64,000 nt of DNA, taken from contig JAYFQE010000018.1 of NCBI GenBank assembly GCA_034927345.1, positions 62,001-126,000 of the forward strand, in the 5' to 3' direction. The notes beneath the pieces were generated by a model. The model did not search any database. It was not told the DNA's origin and saw nothing but the letters and a program-made list of their open reading frames with translations. This stretch comes from JAYFQE01 sp034927345. GTDB lineage: Bacteria; Bacillota; Clostridia; Saccharofermentanales; UBA5734. Every line of letters begins with the position of its first letter. The first letter of the stretch is position 1. Below, piece by piece: positions 1-9,569 of this stretch. Made by a program: the position numbers and the translations under genes.

Positions 1-1
1 A

Positions 2-442
2 AAAACCTGCCGGCGGGAAATTACCGATTATGAAGACTTTGAGCCGGCGGAAGAAAAACTGCTTTGTGAGATCATGAAAAAGGAAACAGGCTGCGATTTT
101 GTTTTTGTTACGCATTACAAATCTTCAAAACGGCCGTTTTATGCCATGGACAGTCAGGAAGACGCGGAATTTACAGAGAGCTTTGACCTCCTTTTCCGCG
201 GTATGGAGATTACTACCGGCGGGCAGCGCATTCATGATTATCAGGAACAAGTCGCAAAAATGCTGGCCAGAGGGATGAATCCGGAGCTTTTTACCAGTTA
301 TCTGATGGCGCATAAATACGGATTGCCGCCTCACGGAGGGCTGGGCCTGGGTCTCGAAAGGTTTACAGCCAGACTGCTTGATCTTTCCAATGTTCGGTAT
401 GCGACATTATTTCCAAGAGATATTCACAGATTGGAGCCATAA
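2..442 (+). CDS. aspS: Aspartyl-tRNA synthetase, archaeal/non-discriminating type, C-terminal part
   Basis: The reading frame is open from the window edge, so only about the last 146 codons are present. The visible part is the end of a class II (IIb) aminoacyl-tRNA synthetase catalytic domain: a long beta/alpha segment, then class II motif 3 (GLGLGLERF) and the tail FPRDIHRLEP. The FPRD ending favours aspartyl over asparaginyl synthetases. The family charges tRNA-Asp in the cytosol, and the archaeal-like form often also charges tRNA-Asn where GatCAB is present; that second role is inference. The gene ends about 87 nt before folD with no clear terminator between. Confidence 0.85.
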   Translation, partial: KTCRREITDYEDFEPAEEKLLCEIMKKETGCDFVFVTHYKSSKRPFYAMDSQEDAEFTESFDLLFRGMEITTGGQRIHDYQEQVAKMLARGMNPELFTSYLMAHKYGLPPHGGLGLGLERFTARLLDLSNVRYATLFPRDIHRLEP

Positions 443-529
443 TGAGTATGATAAATAAGAAAAACAATAAGGGCTCACGATGGAAAAGTAAAAGGATGAA
501 ACAAAACGAAAGCATGAGGGATGACAGCT

Positions 530-1390
530 ATGGAAGCTATAATTCTGGACGGAAAAAAACTTGCGCAGGAAATTGAAGGCGACTTGAAAATCCGCGTGGG
601 GAAGATTATCGAGAAAACGGGGATAACGCCTTGTTTGGCAACGATTTTGGTTGGCAATGACCCTTCGTCGGAAATTTATGTCAATATGAAGGGAAATGCC
701 TGCAAACGGGTCGGCCTGGAATCCAAAAAAATACGATTGCCGGAAGAAACGACGACAGAAGAATTATTAAACGTTATAAACGAATTGAACATAGATGAGC
801 AGGTCTTTGGCATATTGCTGCAGCATCCCGTTCCGCAAAACATCAACGAACGCCTGTGCTTTGACAAAATAGACATACAAAAGGATGTCGATGGCGTAAC
901 GGCCTTGGGATTCGGCAAAATGTCATTAAATGAAACCGCTTTTATGAGCGCTACTCCCGGCGGAATCATGAAACTGTTGGAGGCTTATCATATTAATCTG
1001 GAAGGGAAAAATGCAATCGTCGTCGGACGCAGCGCTATTCTGGGGAAACCAATGGCTATGATGCTGTTAAACGCCAATGCCACGGTAACCATTTGCCACT
1101 CTAAGACAAAAGACTTGCAGGCGCTTGTCAGTCAGGCCGATGTTGTTGTCGGAGCCGTCGGAAAACCGGAATTCATAAAAGCAGAATGGATTAAGGACGG
1201 CGCCGTTGTGGTCGACGCCGGATATCATAAAGGTGGAATAGGCGATATCGAGATCGAGCAAGTCAAAGCAAGGTGCCTGGCCTATACGCCGGTTCCCGGT
1301 GGCGTTGGACCGATGACCATTGCTACGTTGATCGCTCAGACTGTAGAATCGGCAGAGAAGAAATTGTTGATGAAAGAGATCACACAATAG
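530..1390 (+). CDS. folD: Bifunctional methylenetetrahydrofolate dehydrogenase/cyclohydrolase FolD
   Basis: This 286-residue protein interconverts 5,10-methylene-, methenyl- and 10-formyl-tetrahydrofolate in cytosolic one-carbon metabolism. Family motifs seen: YVNMKGNACK, holding the catalytic Lys of the dehydrogenase/cyclohydrolase site; the VDGVT segment; the NADP-binding stretch VGRSAILGKPMAMML; and the C-terminal PVPGGVGPMT. Length matches the usual 280-300. An ATG at 521 lies immediately after the GAGGG Shine-Dalgarno and is too close. The ATG at 530 has a 9-nt spacing and is preferred. A weak hairpin with a T-run follows the stop. Confidence 0.96.
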   Translation: MEAIILDGKKLAQEIEGDLKIRVGKIIEKTGITPCLATILVGNDPSSEIYVNMKGNACKRVGLESKKIRLPEETTTEELLNVINELNIDEQVFGILLQHPVPQNINERLCFDKIDIQKDVDGVTALGFGKMSLNETAFMSATPGGIMKLLEAYHINLEGKNAIVVGRSAILGKPMAMMLLNANATVTICHSKTKDLQALVSQADVVVGAVGKPEFIKAEWIKDGAVVVDAGYHKGGIGDIEIEQVKARCLAYTPVPGGVGPMTIATLIAQTVESAEKKLLMKEITQ

Positions 1391-1413
1391 ATTCTATTGT
1401 TGAGTTATACTAC

Positions 1414-1436
1414 CAATAGTTCATTGCTATTTTTTT
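1414..1436 (+). terminator. Weak intrinsic terminator after folD
   Basis: An AATAG/CTATT stem with a 7-nt loop runs straight into a run of seven T. The stem is short and AT-rich, so efficiency is doubtful. A TATAAT box at 1442-1447 may belong to a promoter for the next gene, although no convincing -35 hexamer is visible. Confidence 0.35.
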
Positions 1437-1509
1437 AATGGTATAATTTGTGAAAAGCATATTCCCTTAATAGTGTCGGTATGACCTTGTCGAGAATAAT
1501 GGAGACTAA

Positions 1510-2016
1510 ATGAAAAAGCTGATCATGATCAATGGCACGATGGGCGTTGGCAAAAGCGCGGTATGCAGGCAGCTGCTCAAGATCTTAACGCCCGGAGTCT
1601 GGCTGGACGGCGACTGGTGCTGGAACATGAATCCGTTTGTCGTTACAGATGAGAATAAAGCGATGGTCATAAGCAACATCAGCTATCTGCTCCAATCATT
1701 TTTAAGGAATACCGGTTATGAGTATGTCATTTTTTGCTGGGTGATCCATCAAGAAACGATTTTTGATCAGATCCTGGCAAACCTGCAGGATGATGATTAT
1801 GAACTATATAAAATATCGTTGATCTGTTCCGAGAAAGCGCTGGCAATCAGGCTGCAAAAGGATGTGGAAGCAGGTATCCGCAATCAGGATATCATCAACA
1901 GAAGCATATCCCGGCTTGCTTTATACCGTGGTATGGATACGCAGAAAATCGATGTCAGCGACATGACGGCGGAGCAGGCAGCGCAGGAAATCAAGCAACT
2001 GGTCCTTCATTCATGA
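1510..2016 (+). CDS. Small P-loop nucleotide-kinase-like protein
   Basis: This 168-residue cytosolic protein opens with beta-strand MKKLIMING and a Walker A loop GTMGVGKS (residues 9-16), followed by LDGDWCW, typical of the Asp in small nucleoside/shikimate-kinase-like P-loop proteins. The rest is alpha/beta with no transmembrane segment. Such proteins phosphorylate small molecules or are uncharacterised AAA_18-type ATPases; the substrate cannot be read from the sequence. It starts at ATG with a weak GGAG 6 nt upstream. The next gene starts 25 nt downstream, so the two may be co-transcribed. Confidence 0.75.
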   Translation: MKKLIMINGTMGVGKSAVCRQLLKILTPGVWLDGDWCWNMNPFVVTDENKAMVISNISYLLQSFLRNTGYEYVIFCWVIHQETIFDQILANLQDDDYELYKISLICSEKALAIRLQKDVEAGIRNQDIINRSISRLALYRGMDTQKIDVSDMTAEQAAQEIKQLVLHS

Positions 2017-2041
2017 TACCCATAGCAGGGAGGAATAAAAT

Positions 2042-3262
2042 ATGACGCATACCGTATTGCCCGAAAATCGTGAGGTTGTCATTTCAGTAGGCGGTTCCGA
2101 AGCCAATATCAATGGATTTGATTCCGGCGCAATACAAATGGCGGTTGAGCTGTTGAAGGCTCATGGCGGCGGAACAGTCAAGCTGGAGAAGGGTATTTAT
2201 GAGATCTGCGCGCCGGTAAGGCTTGCCGCCAATATAACGCTTGCGGGCGCCGGCGAAGAGACAATTCTGCATAAGGTTGACGGTTTTCAAAGCCTTTTTG
2301 CCGAAGATGCGGATTACGGCGAGCTTTTTATTCAGGTCAAAGACGCAAGCGGATTTCGTGAGGGAATGGGAATAATGGTTTATGATTCCCATTACGACAG
2401 CGCCTGGGATGTGAGTACAGCCGTTATCAGTAAAGTTGAGAAAAACAAGATAACTTTCGACAACTATCTGATTCGCGACTATGATGCCGACTTGAGCGGT
2501 ACAGTGTCCAACGCTTGTTCCGTGATCGAAGGTGTTGAGGTCGAAAATGTAAAGATAACCGGGCTGTCCATTGATGGCAACGGGAAAAATAACGACACGC
2601 TCAACGGCTGCAGAGGCGGCGGGATCTATATCCATAAATCAAAGAACTGCGTGGTTGAGGATGTAAAGCTAAGGAACTTTAACGGCGACGGCATCAGCTG
2701 GCAGATCGACGAGAATGTGACGATCAGCGCCTGCGATGTGTCCGGATGCACAGGATACGGGATCCATCCTGGTTCGGGATCCTTGAATACGCTGGTTGAA
2801 AAGTGCGATATTCATGATAACGGGTCTGACGGCATGTTTGTTTGCTGGCGTGTGCAGAAGAGCATTTTCCGGAACAACAGCTTCCGTAATAACGGTGGCA
2901 GCGGCATTTGCATCGGACATAAGGATACTGACAATTTATTTGAACAGAATCGTATTTGCGAAAACGCGTTTTGCGGTGTCTACATGAGAAAAGAGAAAGC
3001 CGGCAACGGCGCTCATCGCAATCGTTATATGAAGAATACGATTGAGAATAACGGCAGCGGCGAGAACGGTTATGGTTTTGTGATCGATAGCTATGCCGAG
3101 CAAATCAGCATTGAGGACAATGTGATAAGCGATACAGGCGGCAACAGGCAGCGTATAGCCCTGTTGATTCGCGCGGAAACGCCGGACTTAAAATTAGAGC
3201 GCAATGTTATCAGCGACCATTGCGGCGGGAATATCATTTATAGAATCGCTGAAAGACCTTGA
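2042..3262 (+). CDS. Right-handed parallel beta-helix protein (pectate-lyase-like fold)
   Basis: This 406-residue protein has an N-terminal pectin-lyase-type opening (GAIQMAVELLKAHGGGTVKLEKG) and then about ten imperfect beta-helix rungs with N/G/C-rich turns between roughly residues 165 and 400. There is no signal peptide, so it is predicted cytosolic, acting perhaps on imported oligosaccharides. Many relatives are polysaccharide lyases or epimerases, but no catalytic residues could be assigned. Its stop overlaps the remnant of a sugar ABC permease, which suggests a former carbohydrate-utilisation locus. Start ATG has a GGAGG site. Confidence 0.75.
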   Translation: MTHTVLPENREVVISVGGSEANINGFDSGAIQMAVELLKAHGGGTVKLEKGIYEICAPVRLAANITLAGAGEETILHKVDGFQSLFAEDADYGELFIQVKDASGFREGMGIMVYDSHYDSAWDVSTAVISKVEKNKITFDNYLIRDYDADLSGTVSNACSVIEGVEVENVKITGLSIDGNGKNNDTLNGCRGGGIYIHKSKNCVVEDVKLRNFNGDGISWQIDENVTISACDVSGCTGYGIHPGSGSLNTLVEKCDIHDNGSDGMFVCWRVQKSIFRNNSFRNNGGSGICIGHKDTDNLFEQNRICENAFCGVYMRKEKAGNGAHRNRYMKNTIENNGSGENGYGFVIDSYAEQISIEDNVISDTGGNRQRIALLIRAETPDLKLERNVISDHCGGNIIYRIAERP

Positions 3263-3546
3263 TCATCTATTACGGCGTCGGCCATTGGAACAGTTGGTTT
3301 AATGCGATGATATACCTGATAAAAAACAAGGAATGGCAGCCTTTGCAGCTGATATTGAGGGATATACTCAACTTGAATAATACGCAGAGCCTGACGAATC
3401 TGGGCGATACTCTGGCTGCGCAAAGGCTCGGAAGGCTGATCCGGTATGCGCTGATCATGGTTACTGTTACGCCGATCATTTTAATCTATCCATTCATGCA
3501 GAAGCATTTTGTCAAAGGGGTCATGGTGGGTTCCATAAAGGAATAG
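3259..3546 (+). pseudogene. 3' remnant of a carbohydrate ABC-transporter permease (LplC/YtcP-type, CUT1)
   Basis: The 95 codons read YYGVGHWNSWFNAMIYL, a QLILRDIL segment and the C-terminal FVKGVMVGSIKE. These match the last third of LplC-type binding-protein-dependent permeases (usual length about 290-300). In-frame stops at 3241 and 3250 lie just upstream, so the N-terminal two thirds are absent. Only one transmembrane helix remains, the EAA loop is missing and no ATPase or binding protein is nearby. The fragment starts exactly where the beta-helix gene stops, which marks a deletion or recombination junction. It is unlikely to be functional. Confidence 0.8.
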
Positions 3547-3592
3547 GCGCCCGTGTTGCAATGAAATTAAAAGGATAATATCAATCATGCTG

Positions 3593-3621
3593 AAACGGAG
3601 GCGTTATACCCTCCGTTTTTT
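3593..3621 (+). terminator. Intrinsic terminator
   Basis: A perfect 9-bp stem AAACGGAGG/CCTCCGTTT with an 8-nt loop is followed by six T. It closes the beta-helix/permease-remnant transcription unit and lies 97 nt before the next start. Confidence 0.9.
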
Positions 3622-3717
3622 GCGTTGTTTACAAATTCACCTTGGTATGGGTTAAACTGTACTGAGCATGTAAAATATAAAACAGATACAAACTTTGCGT
3701 TAAAGAGGTAAATAACC

Positions 3718-4596
3718 ATGCTGACCCCGAACCAAATCAGCAGATATAATTCAATACTCGTCAAGAAGCTTAGCGTCTATTTAAACCGCGAGCCGGACTT
3801 CATTCAAGCCTGCATCATCGACGAGTTGGTCCATGAGTGCGGCATAACACGGGAGGATGCATTCTCAGTGGTCCTTGCGGCAGCTGTTGGGCTAGATACT
3901 GAAAATAATGCCGATGACAAGGCATTGTTTGAGAATTATTTCCCCAATATGGCCCATTATCTCGATAAAAAGGTGTATCGCAGCAACCCTTATTACAAGA
4001 ACATTAAAATTCCTGTTATAGAAATCGGTAAATGGGCGTTCCGGCAAGAACGTTATAAGCCCTATGAAGCCTTTGAATGCGACGATTTTAATAGATGTCC
4101 AGATGGGAGAATCATTCCGCAAATCGGCTTTTTCGATAGCGAATTTTCTTATCCCGCCGTGTTGGAAAATGGCCGGGAGTGGATGATGATCACGCCGAAT
4201 GAGATCGCAACGATGCAGCCGGCTATAGAGAAGGCTTCCGGCCGCGTATTGACCTACGGTCTGGGACTCGGTTATTATGCTTATATGGTTTCTGAAAAGG
4301 ACGCCGTTGCATCTGTCACGGTTGTTGAAAATGACGAAACCATCATTAAACTGTTTCAAACCTGCATTTTGCCGCAATTTGCATATGCAGATAAAATCGA
4401 AGTCGTTAAAGGAGATGCCTTTGTTTATGCTGAAAAACAAATGGCGGCAGGTCAGTTTGATTTGGTATTTACAGACTTGTGGCATGATCCATCCGACGGC
4501 GTGGAACTGTACTTGAAAATGAAATCATACGAAAAGTACAGCCCGCGGAGCACCTTCATGTACTGGATTGAAAAGACAATCTTGTGTTACTTATGA
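3718..4596 (+). CDS. Class I methyltransferase-fold protein, spermidine-synthase-like
   Basis: This 292-residue protein has an N-terminal helical domain of about 100 residues followed by a Rossmann-type SAM-binding region. It shows the glycine-rich loop VLTYGLGLGYYAYMV, the acidic strand end VTVVENDE, and DLVFTDLWHDPSDGVELYLKMK, as in spermidine synthases and related fused proteins. This supports the fold but not the substrate: polyamine synthesis is possible, but key aminopropyltransferase residues cannot be confirmed. AGAGGT precedes the ATG. It stands alone after a terminator and before lhr. Confidence 0.65.
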   Translation: MLTPNQISRYNSILVKKLSVYLNREPDFIQACIIDELVHECGITREDAFSVVLAAAVGLDTENNADDKALFENYFPNMAHYLDKKVYRSNPYYKNIKIPVIEIGKWAFRQERYKPYEAFECDDFNRCPDGRIIPQIGFFDSEFSYPAVLENGREWMMITPNEIATMQPAIEKASGRVLTYGLGLGYYAYMVSEKDAVASVTVVENDETIIKLFQTCILPQFAYADKIEVVKGDAFVYAEKQMAAGQFDLVFTDLWHDPSDGVELYLKMKSYEKYSPRSTFMYWIEKTILCYL

Positions 4597-4642
4597 CCGG
4601 GATTGACGCTTGATTGATTCCGGCCAGTTTGGAGGGAAATGG

Positions 4643-7600
4643 ATGCCGACGAATGCTCTTGAGCTTTTCGATCCGCTGACCGCGTGTTGGTTCAGCCGGG
4701 CAATCGGCGTCCCGACGGCGGTGCAAGAGGCGGCCTGGCCGGCTATCGCGGCCGGCGGCGATACGCTTGTTTCCGCGCCTACCGGCACGGGTAAAACTTT
4801 GTCGGCCTTTCTGGTATTTATTGACCGGCTGAAAGCGCAAGCCCGTGGGGGGACACTGAAAAATGAGCTTCAACTGATTTATATCTCGCCGCTTAAATCG
4901 CTGGCGGGCGACATCCGTGAAAATCTGCGCCGCCCGTTGGACGGCATTTCCGAAGAAGAGCGCAAGACCGGCGCAGGATTTTTGCCGCCGTCGTTGAATA
5001 TAGCGATCCGGACCGGCGACACGCCGCAAAACGAACGCCGTAAAATGATTAAGACGCCGCCGCATATTTTGATCACGACGCCTGAGTCTTTATACCTGAT
5101 GCTGACCAGTAAATCGGGCCAATCGATCCTGCGAACGGCCCGCTGGATCATTGTCGATGAGCTTCATGCGCTGATCGACACGAAACGCGGCGCCCATCTG
5201 ATGCTCTCCATAGCCCGGCTGGACCGGCTTTGCCCCGGACCGCTGCAGCGTATCGGACTGTCCGCGACGATTGAACCGCTGGATAAGGCTGCCGAGTATC
5301 TTTCGCCTGCTCCGGTGACTATCGTTGCGCCGAAGATGCATAAGGCGGTTCAACTGGTGGTGACCAGTCCTTTGAGCGGGAAAAGGATTGTGCAAAAGGA
5401 CTCCGTCTGGCAGGAGCTTGCGGGCAGCGTTTTTGAACATTGCAAGGGCGCGCGCAGCGTCATCGCTTTTGTCGAGGGGCGCGCGTATGCCGAAAAACTC
5501 GCGTATTATGTCAACCAAATTGCCGGGGACGGTTTCGCCCGGACCCATCACGGCAGTTTATCCAAGGAACAGCGTTTCGACGTGGAACACGCGCTGAGAA
5601 GCGGAAATCTGCGGCTGTTGTGCGCTACTTCATCGATGGAACTGGGCATCGACGTGGGTGATATTGATCAGGTTTTCCAGATCGGCTGCCCGCGTTCCAT
5701 ATCCAGTACGATGCAGCGCCTGGGCCGCGCAGGACATAATCCGGATCGCGTCAGCGTGATGCATATCTTTCCGCGCGCGGCGTCTGAAGGCCTTTACAGC
5801 GGCCTGGCGGCGGAAGTGGTGCGCAACGGCGGCATAGAATATTCACATCCGCCGAGACTTTGCCTGGATGTTCTGGCGCAGCATCTGGTCTCCATGGCTG
5901 CCGGCGACGGTTATGATGTCGGCGGGATCATGGCGCTGCTGCCGCGCGCTTATCCGTTTCGTGAAGTTACGCCGGATGATGTTCGCGGTGTCTTGCGTAT
6001 GCTGGCGGGTGATTACGAACACGATCGCGATATCCCTGCCCGCCCGCGGATTTTGTACGACCGCATTCATGACCGCGTCGAGGGTGATCCGTATAGCCGT
6101 ATGCTGGCGATTTCGGCCGGCGGAACAATCCCGGACAAAGGTTTATATGCCGTGAGAACGGAAAAGGGCGTGAAGCTGGGTGAATTAGACGAGGAATATG
6201 TTTTTGAAGCGCGCGTAGGCGACAAATTTTTACTGGGTTCTTTCGCCTGGCAGATTTCCGGTATTTTGAAAGATACCGTCGTCGTTGCGCAATCGACGCC
6301 CAACGGCGCCCGGCCGCCCTTCTGGAAAGGTGATATCAGGGGACGCAGGATACAGACGGGACTGGCTTATGGCGCGATATTGCGAAAACTGGGCAGCGCG
6401 TATGAGGCCGGCACGCTCCTTCAGGAATTGAGCCGACTTGGCCTTGATGACACGGCGGCGGAAAGCGCGCAGGATTTCTTGAAACGCCAGTTGATTGCTA
6501 CCGGCATTTTACCGGATGACCGCACGATCCTGGCTGAACACTTTTGTGATGAAACAGGCAACCATCAGCTGATGGTTCACTCTGTGTTCGGACGTCCGGT
6601 CAACGAACCGCTGGCGATTTTGGCGGCTGAAACGGCAAAACGGCAGACGAATACGGATATCAGTTATGTTGTCGATGATGACGGATTTTTATTGTTTCCT
6701 TATGGCAATTGTGCCTTGCCCCAGGATCTTTTGCAGGCGATACCGCCGGATTCGGCAGACTCTGTTCTGGCAGCTTTGCTGCCCGCGACGCCGCTGTTCA
6801 ATATGACATTCCGATATAATGCGGCCCGCGCATTGATGATGGGCGTGCGGAAAACCGGACGGCAGCCGTTGTGGATTCAACGTTTGCGCAGTGCGGAGAT
6901 GCTTGATTCAATAATCAAATATAAGGACCACCCGTTGATCCGTGAAACCAGGCGCGAATGCCTGGAAGATATCTGGGATTTGCCGGCTGCCAGACAAATC
7001 TTGAAACAGCTTCAATCCGGGGCGATCCAGGTGCGCGAGCTGTTCCTCGATATGCCCTCGCCGATGTCATTGCCGCTTCGCCAGCAGACAGAAGCGGCAA
7101 TGATGTATGATTATGCGCCGATGACATCCGGGATTCACCGTGCCGTCGAGGCAGAACTGAACCAGACCCAGATGATCGCCCCGGCTCCCGAACAGCTGGC
7201 GCGGGTTTCTGAACGGACGCATCTGCCTGAAAATGAAAATCAACTGCATGTTCTTCTGATGATTGAAGGCGATTTAACAGCCGGGGAATTGGATGTTCCG
7301 ATCGAATGGCTCGAGAAACTGGCGCGGCAGGAGCAGGCAAAATACATCGAGCCGGGATTATGGATCGCAGCTGAACAGGACGATGAATATGCCGCGGCGC
7401 TGACGGATGGAAAAGAAGAGGCGCAGCTGCGTCTTGTCCGGCGGCTGCTGCGTTATCGCGGCGCCCATACGCCGGATCAGGTCGGCGAACGTTACTTGTG
7501 GCCGGAACAGCTGGCTCAGGAACTGCTTGAGACGTTATGCCGGCAGAAAATCGCGGTGGAAAGCGGCGGGCTATATTATCATGCGGAACTCTATGACCGG

Positions 7601-8782
7601 GCCCGGCGGGAAACGGTAAAGAACCGCCGCCGGCAGATCAGAACGCTGCCGCCGGAACGATATGCCGCGTTGCTGGCCGGTCGTGTTCGCATTACTGCTC
7701 CTTCTGAAGAAAAGCTTGATCTGGCTTTAAGAGCGCTAAGCGGTCTGCCGTATCCGCCGGAACTATGGGAAAGCGCCCTTCTGCCGGTCCGTGTAACCGG
7801 TTATCGCCCGGAACTGATGGATACTCTGCTGTCACAAGGAAATCTGTTTTGGCGCATAACCCCCGGCGCTGGTCTGAGCTTCCATCTTTATGAAGATATT
7901 GACTGGGACAGTGATCTTTCAACATCCGGATCCGCGCTGGACGGTCACGAAAAAATCATCTATGAAGCCTTGTTGAAACGCGGCGCCAGCTTTATGCACC
8001 GGCTGACTGATTTACTGGACGGCGCGCCGCCATATGACGTTCTGTGGCAGCTGGCTGAAAAAGGTCTGGCGTATGCGGACAGCTTTGTACCGGTCCGTCA
8101 GTGGCTGAAAAAGGAGAAGATTGAGAGCAGTTCGGTTAAACAGCGGGTTAAAGCGCGCGTCATGGCGCTGACAAGCGGCCGGTGGGAATTGTCGCGCCCG
8201 CTTAAAGCGCTTTCTCCGGAACAGCAGCTGGAACGGCTGTTTGACCGCGTGGTCATCCTGAGCCGTGAGACTGTGCAGGGCATGTCCTGGGGAGCGGCAT
8301 TGAATGTTTTGCGGGTTTGGGAATATACCGGCCGCGTCAGGCGCGGGTACTTCATCGGAGGACTTTCCGGTATCCAGTTCATCCGGGAAAAGGATTATGC
8401 AGGAACGATGTTGTCTCTGGAACAACCGCGTGACCAGATCATCTGTCTGCCGGCTGTCGACCCGGCGCAGCCCTGGGGCAAATGTCTGCCGCATTGGCCG
8501 GAACGGTCGTTCCTGAATGTCCCGGGTACGGTGGTCGCTTTGCGCGCCGGCGTTCCGGTCGCCGTTTTTGAGCGTCAGGGAAAAACACTTCGCGTTTTTG
8601 ATGAGGCTTCGCTGCCGGAGGTGCTGCATGTCATAGCTTATGATTATTCAGAACGGCGTCTGTATCCGGCGCAGAACCGGCTGACTGTCCGCCAATACCC
8701 GCCGGAAGCTGCCGATGCGCTGGTAAAAGCCGGGTTTATCCGGGAAATGCAGGATTATGTCCTGTATCGGGAATACCGGTAA
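4643..8782 (+). CDS. lhr: Large ATP-dependent DEAD/DEAH helicase, Lhr family
   Basis: This 1379-residue SF2 helicase resembles Lhr, a DNA-repair-linked 3'-5' helicase of about 1400-1550 residues. Motifs in order: Q-motif-like PTAVQEAAW, Walker A APTGTGKT (45-52), PLKSLAGD (Ia), TTPESL (Ib), DELH (172-175, motif II), LSATI (206-210, III), ATSSMELGIDVG (V) and QRLGRAGH (358-365, VI). The Lhr-core and the long C-terminal extension are both present. An upstream in-frame TTG at 4610 has no good ribosome site, whereas GGAGGG at 4631 lies 6 nt before ATG 4643. It is transcribed toward a convergent ATPase gene. Confidence 0.93.
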   Translation: MPTNALELFDPLTACWFSRAIGVPTAVQEAAWPAIAAGGDTLVSAPTGTGKTLSAFLVFIDRLKAQARGGTLKNELQLIYISPLKSLAGDIRENLRRPLDGISEEERKTGAGFLPPSLNIAIRTGDTPQNERRKMIKTPPHILITTPESLYLMLTSKSGQSILRTARWIIVDELHALIDTKRGAHLMLSIARLDRLCPGPLQRIGLSATIEPLDKAAEYLSPAPVTIVAPKMHKAVQLVVTSPLSGKRIVQKDSVWQELAGSVFEHCKGARSVIAFVEGRAYAEKLAYYVNQIAGDGFARTHHGSLSKEQRFDVEHALRSGNLRLLCATSSMELGIDVGDIDQVFQIGCPRSISSTMQRLGRAGHNPDRVSVMHIFPRAASEGLYSGLAAEVVRNGGIEYSHPPRLCLDVLAQHLVSMAAGDGYDVGGIMALLPRAYPFREVTPDDVRGVLRMLAGDYEHDRDIPARPRILYDRIHDRVEGDPYSRMLAISAGGTIPDKGLYAVRTEKGVKLGELDEEYVFEARVGDKFLLGSFAWQISGILKDTVVVAQSTPNGARPPFWKGDIRGRRIQTGLAYGAILRKLGSAYEAGTLLQELSRLGLDDTAAESAQDFLKRQLIATGILPDDRTILAEHFCDETGNHQLMVHSVFGRPVNEPLAILAAETAKRQTNTDISYVVDDDGFLLFPYGNCALPQDLLQAIPPDSADSVLAALLPATPLFNMTFRYNAARALMMGVRKTGRQPLWIQRLRSAEMLDSIIKYKDHPLIRETRRECLEDIWDLPAARQILKQLQSGAIQVRELFLDMPSPMSLPLRQQTEAAMMYDYAPMTSGIHRAVEAELNQTQMIAPAPEQLARVSERTHLPENENQLHVLLMIEGDLTAGELDVPIEWLEKLARQEQAKYIEPGLWIAAEQDDEYAAALTDGKEEAQLRLVRRLLRYRGAHTPDQVGERYLWPEQLAQELLETLCRQKIAVESGGLYYHAELYDRARRETVKNRRRQIRTLPPERYAALLAGRVRITAPSEEKLDLALRALSGLPYPPELWESALLPVRVTGYRPELMDTLLSQGNLFWRITPGAGLSFHLYEDIDWDSDLSTSGSALDGHEKIIYEALLKRGASFMHRLTDLLDGAPPYDVLWQLAEKGLAYADSFVPVRQWLKKEKIESSSVKQRVKARVMALTSGRWELSRPLKALSPEQQLERLFDRVVILSRETVQGMSWGAALNVLRVWEYTGRVRRGYFIGGLSGIQFIREKDYAGTMLSLEQPRDQIICLPAVDPAQPWGKCLPHWPERSFLNVPGTVVALRAGVPVAVFERQGKTLRVFDEASLPEVLHVIAYDYSERRLYPAQNRLTVRQYPPEAADALVKAGFIREMQDYVLYREYR

Positions 8783-8813
8783 CCGGCCGGGTTAATCCTG
8801 CCGGCGGGCGTTC

Positions 8814-9569
8814 CTATTTTAGCAGCTCGTGGAGAAATTTTTTATAATTATTAATATAAGCTTTCATAAATTGATACTGCTCAGTTTCTTCGTAGTCGGT
8901 TTTTTTCATGCCATGTTCGCCGATCTGGTAAATGGTAGCCTGCGGATAAGACATAATGATCGGCGAATGTGTGGCGATAATAAATTGTGAATCACAATGG
9001 ACCAATTCATGCAGTCTGGCCATGAAAGCCAGCTGCCTTTCGGATGAAAGCGCGGCTTCCGGTTCGTCCAGAATATAGAGCCCTTTGCCGCCGAAACGAT
9101 TGAGAAACAGCGCCAGGAAAGATTCACCGTGGGACTGCTCATGCAGCGATCTGCCGCCATATGAAGCGATAATTTTCTTTGACGCGGCCGGCAAGGCATC
9201 CATGGCTTCAATATTGGTCGCGACATTGTAAAAGCTTTCGGCGCGGAGAAAAAAACCGTCTCTGGGATGGCGGGCGGTTCGGTTCAGCTTGATGTGCTGG
9301 TAAAGATCAGAAGACGAATTCCTGGTTGAAAAGGAAAAATTGATGGAACCGCCTTCGGCATTAAATCCGTATGCCAGGGCAATCGCTTCGATGAGCGTTG
9401 ATTTTCCAGATCCGTTTTCACCGACGATGAAGGTTACCCGGTCATCCAGCGGTAATCTGGCCATTTCCTTGAGCGCGGGAAGATTATAGGGATATTGCCG
9501 CAAGTTCACTTTATCGGCAAGATCGAAGATGATGTCGGATATATATCCTTTTTTCATATAATCATTCAT
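8814..9569 (-). CDS. AAA/ABC-type ATPase (COG3910-like predicted ATPase)
   Basis: A single nucleotide-binding domain of about 250 residues. It shows Walker A FIVGENGSGKST after an N-terminal YISDIIFDL strand, a signature-like segment SHGESFLALFLNRF, Walker B GLYILDEPEAALS with catalytic Glu, and the switch His in FIIATHSPIIM. There is no transmembrane region, so this is not a transporter ATPase but a stand-alone overcoming-lysogenization/RecF-like ATPase of unknown target. Several in-frame ATGs exist; MNDYMKK at 9569 has GGGGA 5 nt upstream, and a longer start at 9650 would add an Arg-rich tail. It converges on lhr. Confidence 0.75.
   Translation of the reverse strand: MNDYMKKGYISDIIFDLADKVNLRQYPYNLPALKEMARLPLDDRVTFIVGENGSGKSTLIEAIALAYGFNAEGGSINFSFSTRNSSSDLYQHIKLNRTARHPRDGFFLRAESFYNVATNIEAMDALPAASKKIIASYGGRSLHEQSHGESFLALFLNRFGGKGLYILDEPEAALSSERQLAFMARLHELVHCDSQFIIATHSPIIMSYPQATIYQIGEHGMKKTDYEETEQYQFMKAYINNYKKFLHELLK

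Noticed and set aside
4610..4642. TTG start 11 codons upstream for lhr
   Set aside because: No ribosome site; GGAGGG is correctly spaced only for the ATG at 4643.
5090..8629. Several 70-200-codon frames antisense to lhr
   Set aside because: Shadows of a codon-biased long gene, with no ribosome sites and no recognisable domains.
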